Source: Yersinia aldovae ATCC 35236
GTDB lineage: Bacteria > Pseudomonadota > Gammaproteobacteria > Enterobacterales > Enterobacteriaceae
DNA: 40,321 bases
Assembly: GCF_000173735.1 (NCBI RefSeq)
Contig: NZ_ACCB01000038.1
Span: 1-40,321 of the forward strand
Direction: 5' to 3'
A program made the translations under genes and the position numbers. Positions within the stretch are counted from its first letter, which is position 1; each line of letters begins with the position of its first letter. A model generated the notes under the pieces. The model worked only from the letters and a program-made list of their open reading frames with translations, was not told where the DNA came from and made no database searches. Positions 22,518 through 31,011 of the stretch are shown here, piece by piece.

Positions 22518-22695
22518 CTACGATACCCAATGCCATGTAATAGAAAATCACAAAAAACGGCAATATTGAAAGCCCCAGGGTTTCTAAAATAATGCCGTTC
22601 AAATTCGATATTTATTAAAGTTATCACGCCATTCGATGCAATCAGACCACATTATCAATGCAGGGTTGCATTTTTATGTCATCACTGCATAAAAA

Positions 22696-23055
22696 TCACT
22701 TAGGCCGCTGACCACGTTCAATAACCACACCAACATTACGTGATTGTGCAACCGCCCCCGGTTTGCTGACCTTAATCCGCACCCACGGCGATTTGAAACG
22801 CTGCAATAGTAGATCGGCTATCTCTTCTGCCACCCGCTCAACCAGAGCAAAGCGCTGTGATTCCGCATGTTTTATCACCGCTACGCTGATATCAGCGTAG
22901 CTTAGGCAATCATTTACATCATCACTGGCTGCCGCTTTACGGTTATCCCAGCCCATTTCGATATCGAACACCAGCTTTTGCTGAATGGTCTGTTCCCAGT
23001 CATAAACACCAATGGTAGTTATGACACTGAGTTCTTCAATAAATACGATGTCCAT
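22696..23055 (-). CDS. folB: Dihydroneopterin aldolase
   Basis: FolB converts 7,8-dihydroneopterin to 6-hydroxymethyl-dihydropterin and glycolaldehyde in folate synthesis. This 119-aa protein begins [21 protein letters not shown], with the conserved E21 and the IGVYDWE block. [11 protein letters not shown] and the late [19 protein letters not shown] (catalytic Lys) are seen. The ATG at 23053-23055 is preferred; a GTG one codon upstream is also in frame. It is divergent from plsY across 107 bases, as in other enterobacteria. Confidence 0.96.
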   Translation of the reverse strand: MDIVFIEELSVITTIGVYDWEQTIQQKLVFDIEMGWDNRKAAASDDVNDCLSYADISVAVIKHAESQRFALVERVAEEIADLLLQRFKSPWVRIKVSKPGAVAQSRNVGVVIERGQRPK

Positions 23056-23162
23056 CACGTCATTCTCTGTTTTTGTGCCTGCCGGATATCACTTCCAGCC
23101 GAATATGCGTATTATCCACAGATGTTGCGATTAAAACGATCATTATTCGACAGGGCGGTGTT

Positions 23163-23813
23163 ATGAGTGCTATCGCGCTTGGCATGATTATCTTCGCGTA
23201 TTTGTGTGGCTCAATTTCCAGTGCAATCCTGGTGTGTAGGGTTGCTAAGCTGCCAGACCCGCGAGTGCATGGCTCCGGTAACCCCGGTGCTACCAACGTA
23301 TTGCGCATCGGTGGCCGTACCGCCGCGGCAACAGTGCTGGTTTTTGATGTACTGAAAGGGATGTTGCCCGTTTGGATTGCTTACCTGCTGCACCTTTCCC
23401 CGTTTTATCTCGGCCTGACGGCCATTGCCGCCTGCCTTGGCCACATTTATCCGGTGTTTTTCCACTTTAAAGGTGGCAAAGGTGTCGCCACAGCCTTTGG
23501 TGCCATCGCACCGATTGGCTGGGACCTGACTGGCCTGATGACAGGCACTTGGCTACTGACGGTTTTATTAAGCGGCTATTCATCTTTGGGCGCAATTATT
23601 AGCGCGCTGATCGCACCCTTTTACGTCTGGTGGTTCAAACCGCAATTCACCTTCCCGGTCGCCATGCTTTCTTGCCTGATCCTGATGCGTCATCACGATA
23701 ATATTCAGCGTTTATGGCGCGGTAAAGAGAGTAAAATCTGGGACAAACTCAGAAAGAAAAAACAGAAAACCCCTGCTGAAGAAGCCGCAGAGTTAGAAGA
23801 GGAAGAAGATTAG
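23163..23813 (+). CDS. plsY: Glycerol-3-phosphate acyltransferase PlsY
   Basis: PlsY moves an acyl group from acyl-phosphate to glycerol 3-phosphate, the first step of phospholipid synthesis. The start at MSAIALGM (ATG 23163, AGG about eight bases upstream) gives 216 aa; the frame is open 30 codons further but without family similarity. Five or so membrane helices are visible. The three active-site loops contain [25 protein letters not shown] and the distal [16 protein letters not shown]. The C-terminus is a charged tail ([19 protein letters not shown]), longer than in E. coli (205 aa). Confidence 0.96.
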   Translation: MSAIALGMIIFAYLCGSISSAILVCRVAKLPDPRVHGSGNPGATNVLRIGGRTAAATVLVFDVLKGMLPVWIAYLLHLSPFYLGLTAIAACLGHIYPVFFHFKGGKGVATAFGAIAPIGWDLTGLMTGTWLLTVLLSGYSSLGAIISALIAPFYVWWFKPQFTFPVAMLSCLILMRHHDNIQRLWRGKESKIWDKLRKKKQKTPAEEAAELEEEED

Positions 23814-23832
23814 TTTACCTCTCCCGCCCAAT

Positions 23833-24079
23833 CAGAATGACTGAGCGGGAGCGAGGCAAGACGCCAGGAATTGAGAGAGCGGAGCATACATCAGTATGTG
23901 AGCATCGCGAGATGACGCAGCAACACAGCCGCAGCCCCGCTCAGACTTTCGACACCAATCCAGAATGACTGAGCGGGAGCGAGGCAAGACGCCAGGAATT
24001 GAGAGAGCGGAGCGTACATCAGTATGTGAGCATCGCGAGATGACGCAGCAACACAGCCGCAGCCCCGCTCAGACTTTCG
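23833..24079. repeat. Tandem duplication of a 119-bp repeat
   Basis: Copies lie at 23833-23951 and 23961-24079 with a 9-base spacer (period 128). I see one difference (GAGCATACATC against GAGCGTACATC). Each copy starts CAGAATGACTGAGCGGGAGC and ends AGCCCCGCTCAGACTTTCG, with GCATACATCAGTATGTGAGC at its centre. The second copy contains the last 11 bases of tsaD, including its TGA. The near identity implies recent duplication or gene conversion. Confidence 0.95.
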
Positions 24080-25082
24080 GTAATTCAGAAAGAGGCCAGC
24101 GCGGCCGCACCGACACACTCAACTCGCTATTCACGCCACTTTTCAGCCTGATCAACCCAGCATAGGCGATCATCGCACCATTATCGGTACAAAACTCTGG
24201 CCGGGCGTAGAACACTTCACCGCCGCGTTTTTGCATCATTTCGGCCAGTTTCGAACGCAAGGTTCTATTGGCGCTAACCCCACCGGCAATAACTAATCGT
24301 TTAAAACCAGTCTGATCCAATGCACGTCTCGACTTGATAGCCAAGGTATCAACCACCGCGTCTTCGAATGCGCGGGCGATATCGGCGCGAGTTTGGTCGT
24401 CAGTGCCATTGGCTCGAATAGTATTGGCGGCGAACGTTTTCAGGCCGGAAAAGCTGAAATCCAGCCCAGGGCGATCAGTCATTGGGCGCGGGAAAGTAAA
24501 GCGCCCCGCCGTTCCACATTGAGCCATACGTGACAACATTGGCCCACCGGGGTAATCCAGACCTAGCAATTTTGCTGTTTTATCAAAAGCTTCACCTGCC
24601 GCATCATCGACAGATTCGCCCAGTAACAGATATTCGCCAATACCGGTCACACTGATCAACTGAGTGTGACCACCGGAAACCAGCAGAGCAACGAACGGGA
24701 ACTCTGGTGCATTCTCTTCCAGCATCGGGGCCAGCAAGTGGCCTTCCATATGATGGACCGGCACCGCCGGAACACCCCAGGCAAACGCCAATGCGCGGCC
24801 CACAGTAGCGCCAACCAACAATGCCCCCACCAAGCCAGGGCCTGCGGTATAAGCCACGCCATCGATGTCCTGAGCGCTCAAATTAGCTTCTTTCAACGCC
24901 GCCTGAATCAACGGCACCGTTTTGCGCACATGATCGCGTGAGGCGAGTTCAGGCACTACGCCACCATAGTCAGCATGTAATTTAACCTGACTATACAGTT
25001 GGTTAGCCAACAGACCGGCTTCATCGTCGTAGACTGCAATTCCGGTTTCATCGCAGGACGTCTCTATACCCAAAACTCGCAT
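24069..25082 (-). CDS. tsaD: tRNA N6-threonylcarbamoyladenosine transferase TsaD
   Basis: TsaD (Gcp/YgjD) transfers the threonylcarbamoyl group to A37 of ANN-decoding tRNAs with TsaB, TsaC and TsaE; it is essential. Seen: the N-terminal [14 protein letters not shown], the metal site [11 protein letters not shown], the ASKHA-fold [23 protein letters not shown], and [13 protein letters not shown]. The start is ATG 25080-25082, giving 337 aa, equal to E. coli; an upstream in-frame start five codons away is rejected. The stop codon lies inside the 119-bp repeat, and the C-terminus (WPLSELPKV) may have been altered by it. It is divergent from rpsU. Confidence 0.97.
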   Translation of the reverse strand: MRVLGIETSCDETGIAVYDDEAGLLANQLYSQVKLHADYGGVVPELASRDHVRKTVPLIQAALKEANLSAQDIDGVAYTAGPGLVGALLVGATVGRALAFAWGVPAVPVHHMEGHLLAPMLEENAPEFPFVALLVSGGHTQLISVTGIGEYLLLGESVDDAAGEAFDKTAKLLGLDYPGGPMLSRMAQCGTAGRFTFPRPMTDRPGLDFSFSGLKTFAANTIRANGTDDQTRADIARAFEDAVVDTLAIKSRRALDQTGFKRLVIAGGVSANRTLRSKLAEMMQKRGGEVFYARPEFCTDNGAMIAYAGLIRLKSGVNSELSVSVRPRWPLSELPKV

Positions 25083-25146
25083 TACATTTCCCATCATTCG
25101 CGTGCGGCCGATAGTTTAGCATAACAGCGCCACGAGTTATGATTTC

Positions 25147-25205
25147 TGACAACTATCGACCGCATTTTCGCGACTGGGCCATGTAAATGTGGTCGATAGT
25201 TGTCA
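25147..25205. repeat. Long perfect inverted repeat between tsaD and rpsU
   Basis: Left arm TGACAACTATCGACCGCATTT (25147-25167) pairs with AAATGTGGTCGATAGTTGTCA (25185-25205). This gives 21 positions with one G-T wobble and a 17-base loop. It sits in the divergent tsaD/rpsU gap (25083-25444), upstream of the rpsU -10. It has no T-run on either side, so it is not a typical terminator. Confidence 0.9.
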
Positions 25206-25228
25206 TATTTGAAAAGAGTGTTGATTAA

Positions 25229-25258
25229 TTCGATTAACAGCCCTGTTTAGTATATAAT
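25229..25258 (+). promoter_or_regulatory. Putative sigma-70 promoter of the rpsU-dnaG-rpoD operon
   Basis: A consensus -10 TATAAT at 25253-25258 is seen, with a poor -35 (TTCGAT, 25229-25234) at 18 bases. It leaves a long leader of about 180 bases before rpsU. E. coli has two strong promoters here. I do not find a convincing LexA box. Confidence 0.55.
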
Positions 25259-25432
25259 CAGCGGCCGTCGCACTCTCGGCACCACTTTCTTGTAAAGAAC
25301 GAGGGCGACATCACAGGAGCGTGCCTGTTTCAATTTGCTGTGGTGCTTTACAAAGCAGCATTCATTGAAGTAAAATTCCGCACCATTTTGAGAAGGCTGG
25401 CGATTGGCCAGCAGCAAACCGATTTCTATTGA

Positions 25433-25660
<228 letters not shown>

Positions 25661-25666
25661 TTCTTC

Positions 25667-25763
25667 GGGGGTAACCCCAACGCGTAGTTTTTTATGTTCT
25701 AAGAACGCGCAGATCGAGTAGTTGCATACGAAGGCCGTGCTTTCCGAAAGGAATGCGCGGCTT
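25667..25763 (+). terminator. Attenuator and RNA hairpin between rpsU and dnaG
   Basis: Just after the rpsU stop, GGGG GTAA CCCC (25667-25678) is followed 12 bases later by a TTTTTT tract, a weak terminator in the position of the E. coli T1 attenuator. A second structured segment at 25731-25763 (AAGGCCGTGC TTTCCGAAAGGAA TGCGCGGCTT) ends 33 bases before dnaG. Together they fit reduced dnaG expression relative to S21. Confidence 0.5.
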
Positions 25764-25796
25764 GTTCTCGTTTATGGACTGACCGAATAGGGGCTT

Positions 25797-27545
25797 ATGG
25801 CTGGACGAATTCCACGCGTATTTATCAATGACTTGCTGGCTCGTACCGATATTATCGATCTGATCGATGCGCGGGTAAAGCTGAAGAAGCAAGGCAAAAA
25901 TTATCATGCGTGCTGTCCGTTCCATCATGAGAAAACACCCTCATTCACCGTTAACGGCGAAAAGCAGTTTTATCACTGTTTCGGCTGTGGTGCGCATGGT
26001 AATGCTGTTGATTTCTTGATGAATTACGACCGACTCGAGTTTGTCGAGAGTATCGAGGAATTAGCCACTATGCACGGGCTGGAAGTGCCTTACGAGGCAG
26101 GAACCGGCACCACCCAGTTAGAACGCCATCAACGACAAAGTCTTTATCAACTGATGGAAAGTCTCAGCGGCTTCTATCAACAGTCACTCAAGGGCCAGAC
26201 TGCCAATCAGGCACGTGAATACCTTAAACATCGCGGTTTGAGTGAAGAGATCATCCAACATTTTGCTATCGGTTTTGCCCCTTCTGGTTGGGACAACGCC
26301 TTAAAACGTTTTGGCCGTGATGGTGAGAGCCGTACCGCGCTGAACGATGCAGGAATGCTGGTGACTAATGATACAGGGCGGGTTTATGATCGTTTTCGTG
26401 AACGCGTCATGTTCCCTATCCGCGATAAACGTGGGCGGGTAATCGCTTTTGGCGGGCGAATTCTGGGTGATGGAGTGCCAAAATACCTCAACTCACCAGA
26501 AACAGAAATTTTTCATAAGGGCCGCCAGCTATACGGCTTGTATGAAGCACAAGTGAATCATCCTAATCCAACACGCCTATTGGTTGTGGAAGGTTATATG
26601 GATGTGGTGGCGTTAGCGCAATTTGGTATTGATTACGCCGTTGCCTCGCTGGGAACAGCGACCACGGCCGAACATATTCAACTGTTATTCCGCGCTACCG
26701 ATAATGTAATTTGTTGTTATGACGGCGATCGGGCCGGCAGAGATGCCGCCTGGCGAGCATTAGAGACAGCACTGCCCTATCTAAATGACGGGCGTCAGCT
26801 ACGCTTTATGTTTTTGCCCGATGGCGAAGATCCAGACACACTGGTACGTAAAGAAGGAAAAGACGCATTCGAACAGCGGATGGAAGGGGCGCAGCCACTC
26901 TCAACTTTCTTGTTCGAAACGTTAATGCCACAGGTGGATTTGAGCAGCCCCGACGGGCGCGCCAAGTTAAGTACACTGGCATTACCTTTAATTACCCAAG
27001 TACCCGGTGAGACTTTGCGCCTTTATCTGCGTCAGCAGCTCGGCAATAAGTTGGGCCTGCTTGATGATAGCCAGCTCGACAAGCTGATGCCGAAACAGGC
27101 CGAAAATGCGAATACCTATCAGCCGCCCCAGCTAAAACGCACAACCATGCGTATACTTATAGGGCTACTGGTACAAAACCCACAACTGGCTACACTTATC
27201 CCCTCATTACAAGGGGTAGAACAAGCCAAGTTAGCCGGTTTACCGTTATTTATTGAGTTGGTTGAGACCTGTTTAGCTCAACCAGGGCTGACCACCGGAC
27301 AGTTATTAGAACTGTATCGTGATAATAAATTCAGCCAACAGCTTGAAACTCTCGCAACATGGAACCACATGATTGTTGAGGATAGAGTGGAACAGACTTT
27401 TGTCGACACGCTAACCAGCCTGTATGACTCCATATTGGAGCAACGCCAGGAAACCCTAATAGCGCGTGAGCGAACACATGGATTAAACGCCGAAGAACGT
27501 AAAGAGCTTTGGTCTTTGAATCTGGCATTAGCCAGAAAAAAATGA
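25797..27545 (+). CDS. dnaG: DNA primase
   Basis: DnaG makes RNA primers at the replication fork with DnaB helicase. At 582 aa it matches E. coli (581). The zinc-binding domain has C40, H43, C61 and C64 in [12 protein letters not shown] and [14 protein letters not shown]. The RNA polymerase core includes [19 protein letters not shown]. The TOPRIM motifs are [13 protein letters not shown] (E265) and [15 protein letters not shown]. The C-terminal ~150 residues are the DnaB-interaction helicase-binding domain. GGGG lies a few bases before the ATG, and structure upstream may limit translation. Confidence 0.99.
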   Translation: MAGRIPRVFINDLLARTDIIDLIDARVKLKKQGKNYHACCPFHHEKTPSFTVNGEKQFYHCFGCGAHGNAVDFLMNYDRLEFVESIEELATMHGLEVPYEAGTGTTQLERHQRQSLYQLMESLSGFYQQSLKGQTANQAREYLKHRGLSEEIIQHFAIGFAPSGWDNALKRFGRDGESRTALNDAGMLVTNDTGRVYDRFRERVMFPIRDKRGRVIAFGGRILGDGVPKYLNSPETEIFHKGRQLYGLYEAQVNHPNPTRLLVVEGYMDVVALAQFGIDYAVASLGTATTAEHIQLLFRATDNVICCYDGDRAGRDAAWRALETALPYLNDGRQLRFMFLPDGEDPDTLVRKEGKDAFEQRMEGAQPLSTFLFETLMPQVDLSSPDGRAKLSTLALPLITQVPGETLRLYLRQQLGNKLGLLDDSQLDKLMPKQAENANTYQPPQLKRTTMRILIGLLVQNPQLATLIPSLQGVEQAKLAGLPLFIELVETCLAQPGLTTGQLLELYRDNKFSQQLETLATWNHMIVEDRVEQTFVDTLTSLYDSILEQRQETLIARERTHGLNAEERKELWSLNLALARKK

Positions 27546-27573
27546 AACACCCAACGGCTTAATTGCCGATAAA

Positions 27574-27618
27574 TGTGGGGGCGACTCCCCACAATATGCC
27601 GCCATAGCGGGCAGCGGC
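27574..27618 (+). other. Two hairpins in the dnaG-rpoD spacer
   Basis: TGTGGGG (27574-27580) pairs with CCCCACA (27587-27593), and GCCGC (27598-27602) pairs with GCGGC (27614-27618), followed by CGACAAAAAAAGG. In E. coli the dnaG-rpoD mRNA is cut by RNase E in this spacer. These stems could protect the rpoD transcript, but they have no T-run and are not a clear terminator. Confidence 0.45.
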
Positions 27619-27702
27619 GACAAAAAAAGGCCCCAAATGCTATTGTTGGCGGTTTCGCCGACCGACACCAACCCAAATACTCTGAAGTGTGGATACCGTC
27701 TT

Positions 27703-29538
27703 ATGGAGCAAAACCCGCAGTCACAGCTAAAGCTACTTGTCACCCGTGGTAAGGAGCAAGGCTATCTGACCTATGCTGAGGTCAATGACCATCTGCCGGA
27801 AGATATCGTCGATTCCGATCAGATCGAAGACATCATCCAGATGATTAATGACATGGGCATACAGGTGCTGGAAGAAGCGCCTGATGCCGATGATTTGATG
27901 CTGGCCGAGAATACCACGGATACCGACGATGACGCGGCTGAAGCTGCGGCACAGGTGTTGTCCAGTGTTGAATCCGAAATCGGGCGTACAACCGACCCGG
28001 TGCGTATGTACATGCGCGAAATGGGCACCGTTGAGCTATTGACGCGTGAAGGCGAGATTGATATCGCCAAACGTATCGAAGAGGGTATCAACCAGGTTCA
28101 GTGCTCTGTTGCTGAATACCCTGAAGCCATTACTTATCTGTTGGAACAATATGATCGCGTCGAAGCGGGTGAAGCCCGTTTATCTGACCTGATCAATGGC
28201 TTTGTCGATCCCAATGCCGAAGAAGATATTGCGCCGACAGCGACTCACGTTGGTTCTGAATTATCCACTGAAGAAATGGATGAAGACGACAAAGAAGAAG
28301 ACGAAGAAGAAGAAGAAGACGACAACAGCATCGATCCTGAGCTGGCACGTCAAAAATTCAGTGAATTGCGTGACCAGTATGAAAACACACGCATGGCAAT
28401 CAAGAAAAATGGCCGCAGCCACGCCAGTGCTGCAGCAGAGATTCTGAATCTTTCTGAGGTGTTCAAGCAGTTCCGTCTGGTACCGAAGCAGTTCGACTAT
28501 CTGGTCAATAACATGCGTGCCATGATGGATCGCGTTCGTACGCAAGAACGTATCATCATGAAGCTGTGTGTTGAGCAGTGTAAAATGCCGAAGAAAAACT
28601 TCGTTACCCTGTTCGCCAGCAATGAAACCAGTGATACCTGGTTCGCAGCAGCGATCGCGATGGGTAAACCGTGGTCAGAAAAGCTGAAAGATGTGTCGGA
28701 TGATGTACAACGTAGCTTGCAGAAACTGCGCCAGATCGAAGAAGAAACCGGTCTGACCATCGAGCAGGTAAAAGACATCAACCGCCGTATGTCTATCGGT
28801 GAAGCGAAAGCGCGTCGTGCCAAGAAAGAGATGGTTGAGGCTAACCTGCGTCTGGTTATCTCTATTGCGAAAAAATACACTAACCGAGGTTTGCAATTCC
28901 TTGATTTGATTCAGGAAGGTAATATCGGTTTGATGAAAGCAGTAGATAAATTTGAATACCGCCGTGGTTATAAGTTCTCAACTTATGCAACGTGGTGGAT
29001 TCGTCAGGCGATCACCCGCTCTATCGCGGACCAGGCACGTACCATCCGTATTCCGGTGCATATGATTGAGACAATTAACAAACTCAACCGTATCTCACGC
29101 CAGATGCTGCAAGAAATGGGCCGTGAACCAACGCCGGAAGAGCTGGCTGAACGCATGTTGATGCCGGAAGACAAGATTCGTAAAGTGCTGAAGATCGCCA
29201 AAGAGCCTATCTCAATGGAGACGCCGATCGGTGATGATGAAGATTCACATCTGGGCGATTTCATCGAAGATACCACGCTGGAGCTGCCGCTGGACTCTGC
29301 TACCTCTGAGAGCCTGCGTTCTGCGACTCACGACGTGTTGGCTGGCCTGACCGCGCGTGAAGCGAAAGTTCTGCGTATGCGTTTCGGTATTGATATGAAC
29401 ACTGACCACACTCTGGAAGAAGTGGGTAAGCAGTTCGACGTCACCCGTGAGCGTATTCGTCAGATCGAAGCGAAAGCATTACGTAAACTGCGCCACCCAA
29501 GCCGTTCTGAAGTGCTGCGCAGCTTCCTCGACGATTAA
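27703..29538 (+). CDS. rpoD: RNA polymerase sigma factor RpoD (sigma-70)
   Basis: The primary sigma factor. The start at [20 protein letters not shown] (ATG 27703) matches the E. coli start and gives 611 aa (613 in E. coli); the frame is open 22 codons further upstream. Region 1.1 is N-terminal. Region 1.2 has [20 protein letters not shown]. The non-conserved region contains a D/E-rich run (about residues 190-212). Regions 2.1-2.4 have [20 protein letters not shown] and [20 protein letters not shown]. Region 4.2 has [20 protein letters not shown] and the end [12 protein letters not shown]. It is the last gene of the operon, followed by a terminator. Confidence 0.99.
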   Translation: MEQNPQSQLKLLVTRGKEQGYLTYAEVNDHLPEDIVDSDQIEDIIQMINDMGIQVLEEAPDADDLMLAENTTDTDDDAAEAAAQVLSSVESEIGRTTDPVRMYMREMGTVELLTREGEIDIAKRIEEGINQVQCSVAEYPEAITYLLEQYDRVEAGEARLSDLINGFVDPNAEEDIAPTATHVGSELSTEEMDEDDKEEDEEEEEDDNSIDPELARQKFSELRDQYENTRMAIKKNGRSHASAAAEILNLSEVFKQFRLVPKQFDYLVNNMRAMMDRVRTQERIIMKLCVEQCKMPKKNFVTLFASNETSDTWFAAAIAMGKPWSEKLKDVSDDVQRSLQKLRQIEEETGLTIEQVKDINRRMSIGEAKARRAKKEMVEANLRLVISIAKKYTNRGLQFLDLIQEGNIGLMKAVDKFEYRRGYKFSTYATWWIRQAITRSIADQARTIRIPVHMIETINKLNRISRQMLQEMGREPTPEELAERMLMPEDKIRKVLKIAKEPISMETPIGDDEDSHLGDFIEDTTLELPLDSATSESLRSATHDVLAGLTAREAKVLRMRFGIDMNTDHTLEEVGKQFDVTRERIRQIEAKALRKLRHPSRSEVLRSFLDD

Positions 29539-29567
29539 TTGTCAGTTGCAGCAATAAGCACACACAA

Positions 29568-29594
29568 AACCTCGGCATACCGGGGTTTTTTTTG
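29568..29594 (+). terminator. Rho-independent terminator after rpoD
   Basis: AACCTCGG (29568-29575), loop cata, then CCGGGGTT (29580-29587) form an 8-bp stem with one wobble, followed by TTTTTTT. It lies 30 bases after the rpoD stop. Confidence 0.9.
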
Positions 29595-29697
29595 CCTTCC
29601 GCTCAGACTCTGATACCAATATTAACTGACTATTTTCTACTATATACTTAAAAAACCTTAAATTTGCACAGAAAACACCCATCTGATTTATCAGCCC

Positions 29698-29727
29698 TAG
29701 ACCGCAGGATAAAAACTACCGTATAAT
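29698..29727 (+). promoter_or_regulatory. Promoter of tRNA-Ile2
   Basis: A consensus -10 TATAAT (29722-29727) is preceded at 18 bases by TAGACC (29698-29703), a fair -35. Transcription would start shortly before the tRNA at 29742. Confidence 0.6.
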
Positions 29728-29741
29728 CAGCGTCCAAGTTT

Positions 29742-29818
29742 GGCCCCTTAGCTCAGTTGGTTAGAGCACGCGACTCATAATCGCTTGGTCACTGGTTCAA
29801 GTCCAGTAGGGGCCACCA
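29742..29818 (+). tRNA. ileX: tRNA-Ile2 (anticodon CAU, read as k2CAU)
   Basis: A 77-base cloverleaf with encoded CCA. The acceptor is GGCCCCT/AGGGGCC, the D arm GCTC...GAGC, the anticodon loop CTCATAA and the T arm ACTGG-TTCAAGT-CCAGT. The CAT anticodon could be Met or Ile2. The body closely matches E. coli ileX, which lies at the same place after rpoD, so the C is expected to be lysidine-modified to read AUA. The top pair of the anticodon stem is C-T (unpaired) where E. coli has G-T by recall. The tRNA marks the edge of an accessory island. Confidence 0.93.
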
Positions 29819-29826
29819 AATAAAAC

Positions 29827-29865
29827 AAGGAGTTACGTCAATAGCGTAACTCCTTTATTATTTCT
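29827..29865 (+). terminator. Terminator after tRNA-Ile2
   Basis: AAGGAGTTACG (29827-29837) and CGTAACTCCTT (29845-29855) form an 11-bp stem, followed by TATTATTT. It begins eight bases after the CCA end. Confidence 0.85.
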
Positions 29866-29940
29866 GGGATACTTATGGGATACCCGCCATAGGTAATACT
29901 AGGTAACGGTTTGGCGAAAGCCTAAACGTGCAGTTGGGTC

Positions 29941-30026
29941 GTGGCAGCCGGAGTAACTGCTTTTAAAGATGAAAGTGCCACGGGTCTGTAATTCCTACTC
30001 CCATCTCATCATGCAGACGGTAGGAA
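29941..30026 (+). other. Structured leader of the 48-aa membrane peptide gene
   Basis: Two separate stems are visible: GTGGCA (29941-29946) with TGCCAC (29976-29981), and TTCCTAC (29992-29998) with GTAGGAA (30020-30026). The second ends about eight bases before the GGGGG ribosome-binding site at 30034. About 170 bases of leader for a 48-codon gene suggests post-transcriptional control, but no known family is recognised. Confidence 0.5.
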
Positions 30027-30042
30027 CCTTTATGGGGGTCTT

Positions 30043-30189
30043 ATGACTGAATCTATAAAGGGCTCAGACCTGCTGTCAGTGCGCGTGTTGGTAATAACCG
30101 GCTTGTTCACTGCATTAGTGACTGGAGGACTTAGTCCGATTGTTGCTTTGCTAGGTTCTTTTGCCTTTGTTTATCTTCTTCGCCGCTAA
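30043..30189 (+). CDS. Small membrane protein, 48 aa
   Basis: ATG at 30043 has GGGGG about five bases upstream and encodes 48 residues. The first 14 are polar (MTESIKGSDLLSVR). The rest is almost entirely hydrophobic, with a central GGLSP turn, ending VYLLRR. It could be one long or two short membrane helices with a positively charged C-terminus. I do not recognise the family. Size, hydrophobicity and a folded leader resemble type I toxin peptides or small phage membrane proteins, but no antisense RNA is evident. A strong GAAA-capped hairpin follows at 30205. Confidence 0.6.
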   Translation: MTESIKGSDLLSVRVLVITGLFTALVTGGLSPIVALLGSFAFVYLLRR

Positions 30190-30204
30190 TAGCGTGTTTT
30201 GCCC

Positions 30205-30312
30205 GGCCCAGCGAAAGCTGGGCCAACCTCAAAGGTTACGGCATGAACTGACACTAGTCAGTTAATTTGTTGTTTAAAAAGACGCTATCCTTAGTTGGTT
30301 AGCGCCTTTTTT
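30205..30312 (+). terminator. Hairpins downstream of the 48-aa gene
   Basis: A perfect 8-bp stem with GAAA tetraloop lies at 30205-30224 (GGCCCAGC/GCTGGGCC), followed by AACCTcaaAGGTT. A further stem, GACGCTATCC/GGTTAGCGCC (30281-30306, two mismatches), is followed by TTTTTTATT. The second has the terminator T-run. Confidence 0.65.
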
Positions 30313-30371
30313 ATTAAAATGACTACACATGTTCATGAACGAAGATAAACAGCAGCAAACAAATTTCATAA

Positions 30372-30560
30372 TCAAATTTTGCTACTTCTCGCCCACTTAG
30401 CGGCTTCAACCAGATCAATCCAGCGTTCCTTGACACCTTCTATTTTTAGAACCTGAACACCTTCTTTCCAGACTCCGCGCTGGGCTCGCTTGTTAACCGC
30501 TTCAATAGATTCTTCAATCTCTTTGCAATATATTGATATCGGTACACATTCCAGATTCAT
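30372..30560 (-). CDS. Phage excisionase-like protein (DUF1233-type)
   Basis: A 62-aa basic protein with the pattern of lambdoid-phage excisionases: VPISIYCKEIEESIEAVNKR, then AQRGVWKEGVQVLKIEG and ERWIDLVEAAKWA, a winged-helix DNA-binding layout. Such proteins help the integrase excise the prophage and are normally encoded just upstream of int on the same strand. Here that direction points toward tRNA-Ile2, but no integrase is present. The start is the second of two adjacent ATGs (30558-30560), six bases after AAGGGG. It is probably a prophage relic, although the frame is intact. Confidence 0.7.
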   Translation of the reverse strand: MNLECVPISIYCKEIEESIEAVNKRAQRGVWKEGVQVLKIEGVKERWIDLVEAAKWARSSKI

Positions 30561-30652
30561 CATGATCCCCTTGATAATTGTTGTACATTATTTACGCGGA
30601 TTTATTTGTTCTTTGGTTATCAACCCATAAATTGATAGGGATTTATCAGTAA

Positions 30653-30676
30653 TAAAAAACCCGCAATATTGCGGGC
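30653..30676 (-). terminator. Terminator of the secreted 99-aa gene
   Basis: On the minus strand GCCCGCAATATTGCGGG is a palindromic stem followed by TTTTTT. It lies about 36 bases past the stop of the gene at 30712-31011. Confidence 0.85.
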
Positions 30677-30711
30677 TTGTCCGTAGTTCATGCACTAAAA
30701 AATTTTATACA

Positions 30712-31011
30712 TTAAGCTTTATTAGACTCGCGCCATTCTGTAACCATTTCCTTTGTAACTTCTTTCTTATAGCAGATAGGTGAATAGCCACCAGCTCGGC
30801 TCCACGCGCTACGTTTCCCACAACTACTTCCATTTTTAGCTGAGTTAAAAGGGCATGGGCAGTTACCCGGATATGATTCTATAGACTCGTTGATAACCAT
30901 CTGTTTAACATTGTCATCAGATAAATTAGCTACTTTGGCGAGGGTAGGGACTGAAAATAAAACTAACGCTAGTGCCAAAACAGATATTGAACATTTCTTA
31001 GCTGAAATCAT
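30712..31011 (-). CDS. Secreted four-cysteine protein with YPGNCPCPFN motif
   Basis: A 99-aa protein with a clear Sec signal peptide (residues 1-25, MISAKKCSISVLALALVLFS...TLA|KVA). The mature part is about 74 aa with cysteines at 51, 53, 64 and 80, suggesting two disulfides. It holds the block ESYPGNCPCPFNSAKNGSSC, then GKRSAWSRAGGYSPICY. I recall this block from small exported proteins and from the C-termini of some secreted nucleases, with unknown function. A strong AAGGAGA ribosome-binding site lies nine bases upstream, and a terminator follows. Monocistronic, minus strand, between the xis-like gene and non-coding DNA. Confidence 0.75.
   Translation of the reverse strand: MISAKKCSISVLALALVLFSVPTLAKVANLSDDNVKQMVINESIESYPGNCPCPFNSAKNGSSCGKRSAWSRAGGYSPICYKKEVTKEMVTEWRESNKA

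Noticed and set aside
23833-24079. CRISPR-like repeat
   Set aside because: Only two long (119-base) copies with a 9-base spacer exist, with no short regularly spaced repeats or cas genes.
25239-25262. LexA box upstream of rpsU (CTGT...CAG around the -10)
   Set aside because: The spacing between CTG and CAG is 13 bases instead of 10, and the ACAG half is missing.
28261-28545. Minus-strand frame with poly-Phe/Val in rpoD
   Set aside because: It is the antisense of the D/E-rich run of sigma-70, a compositional artefact.
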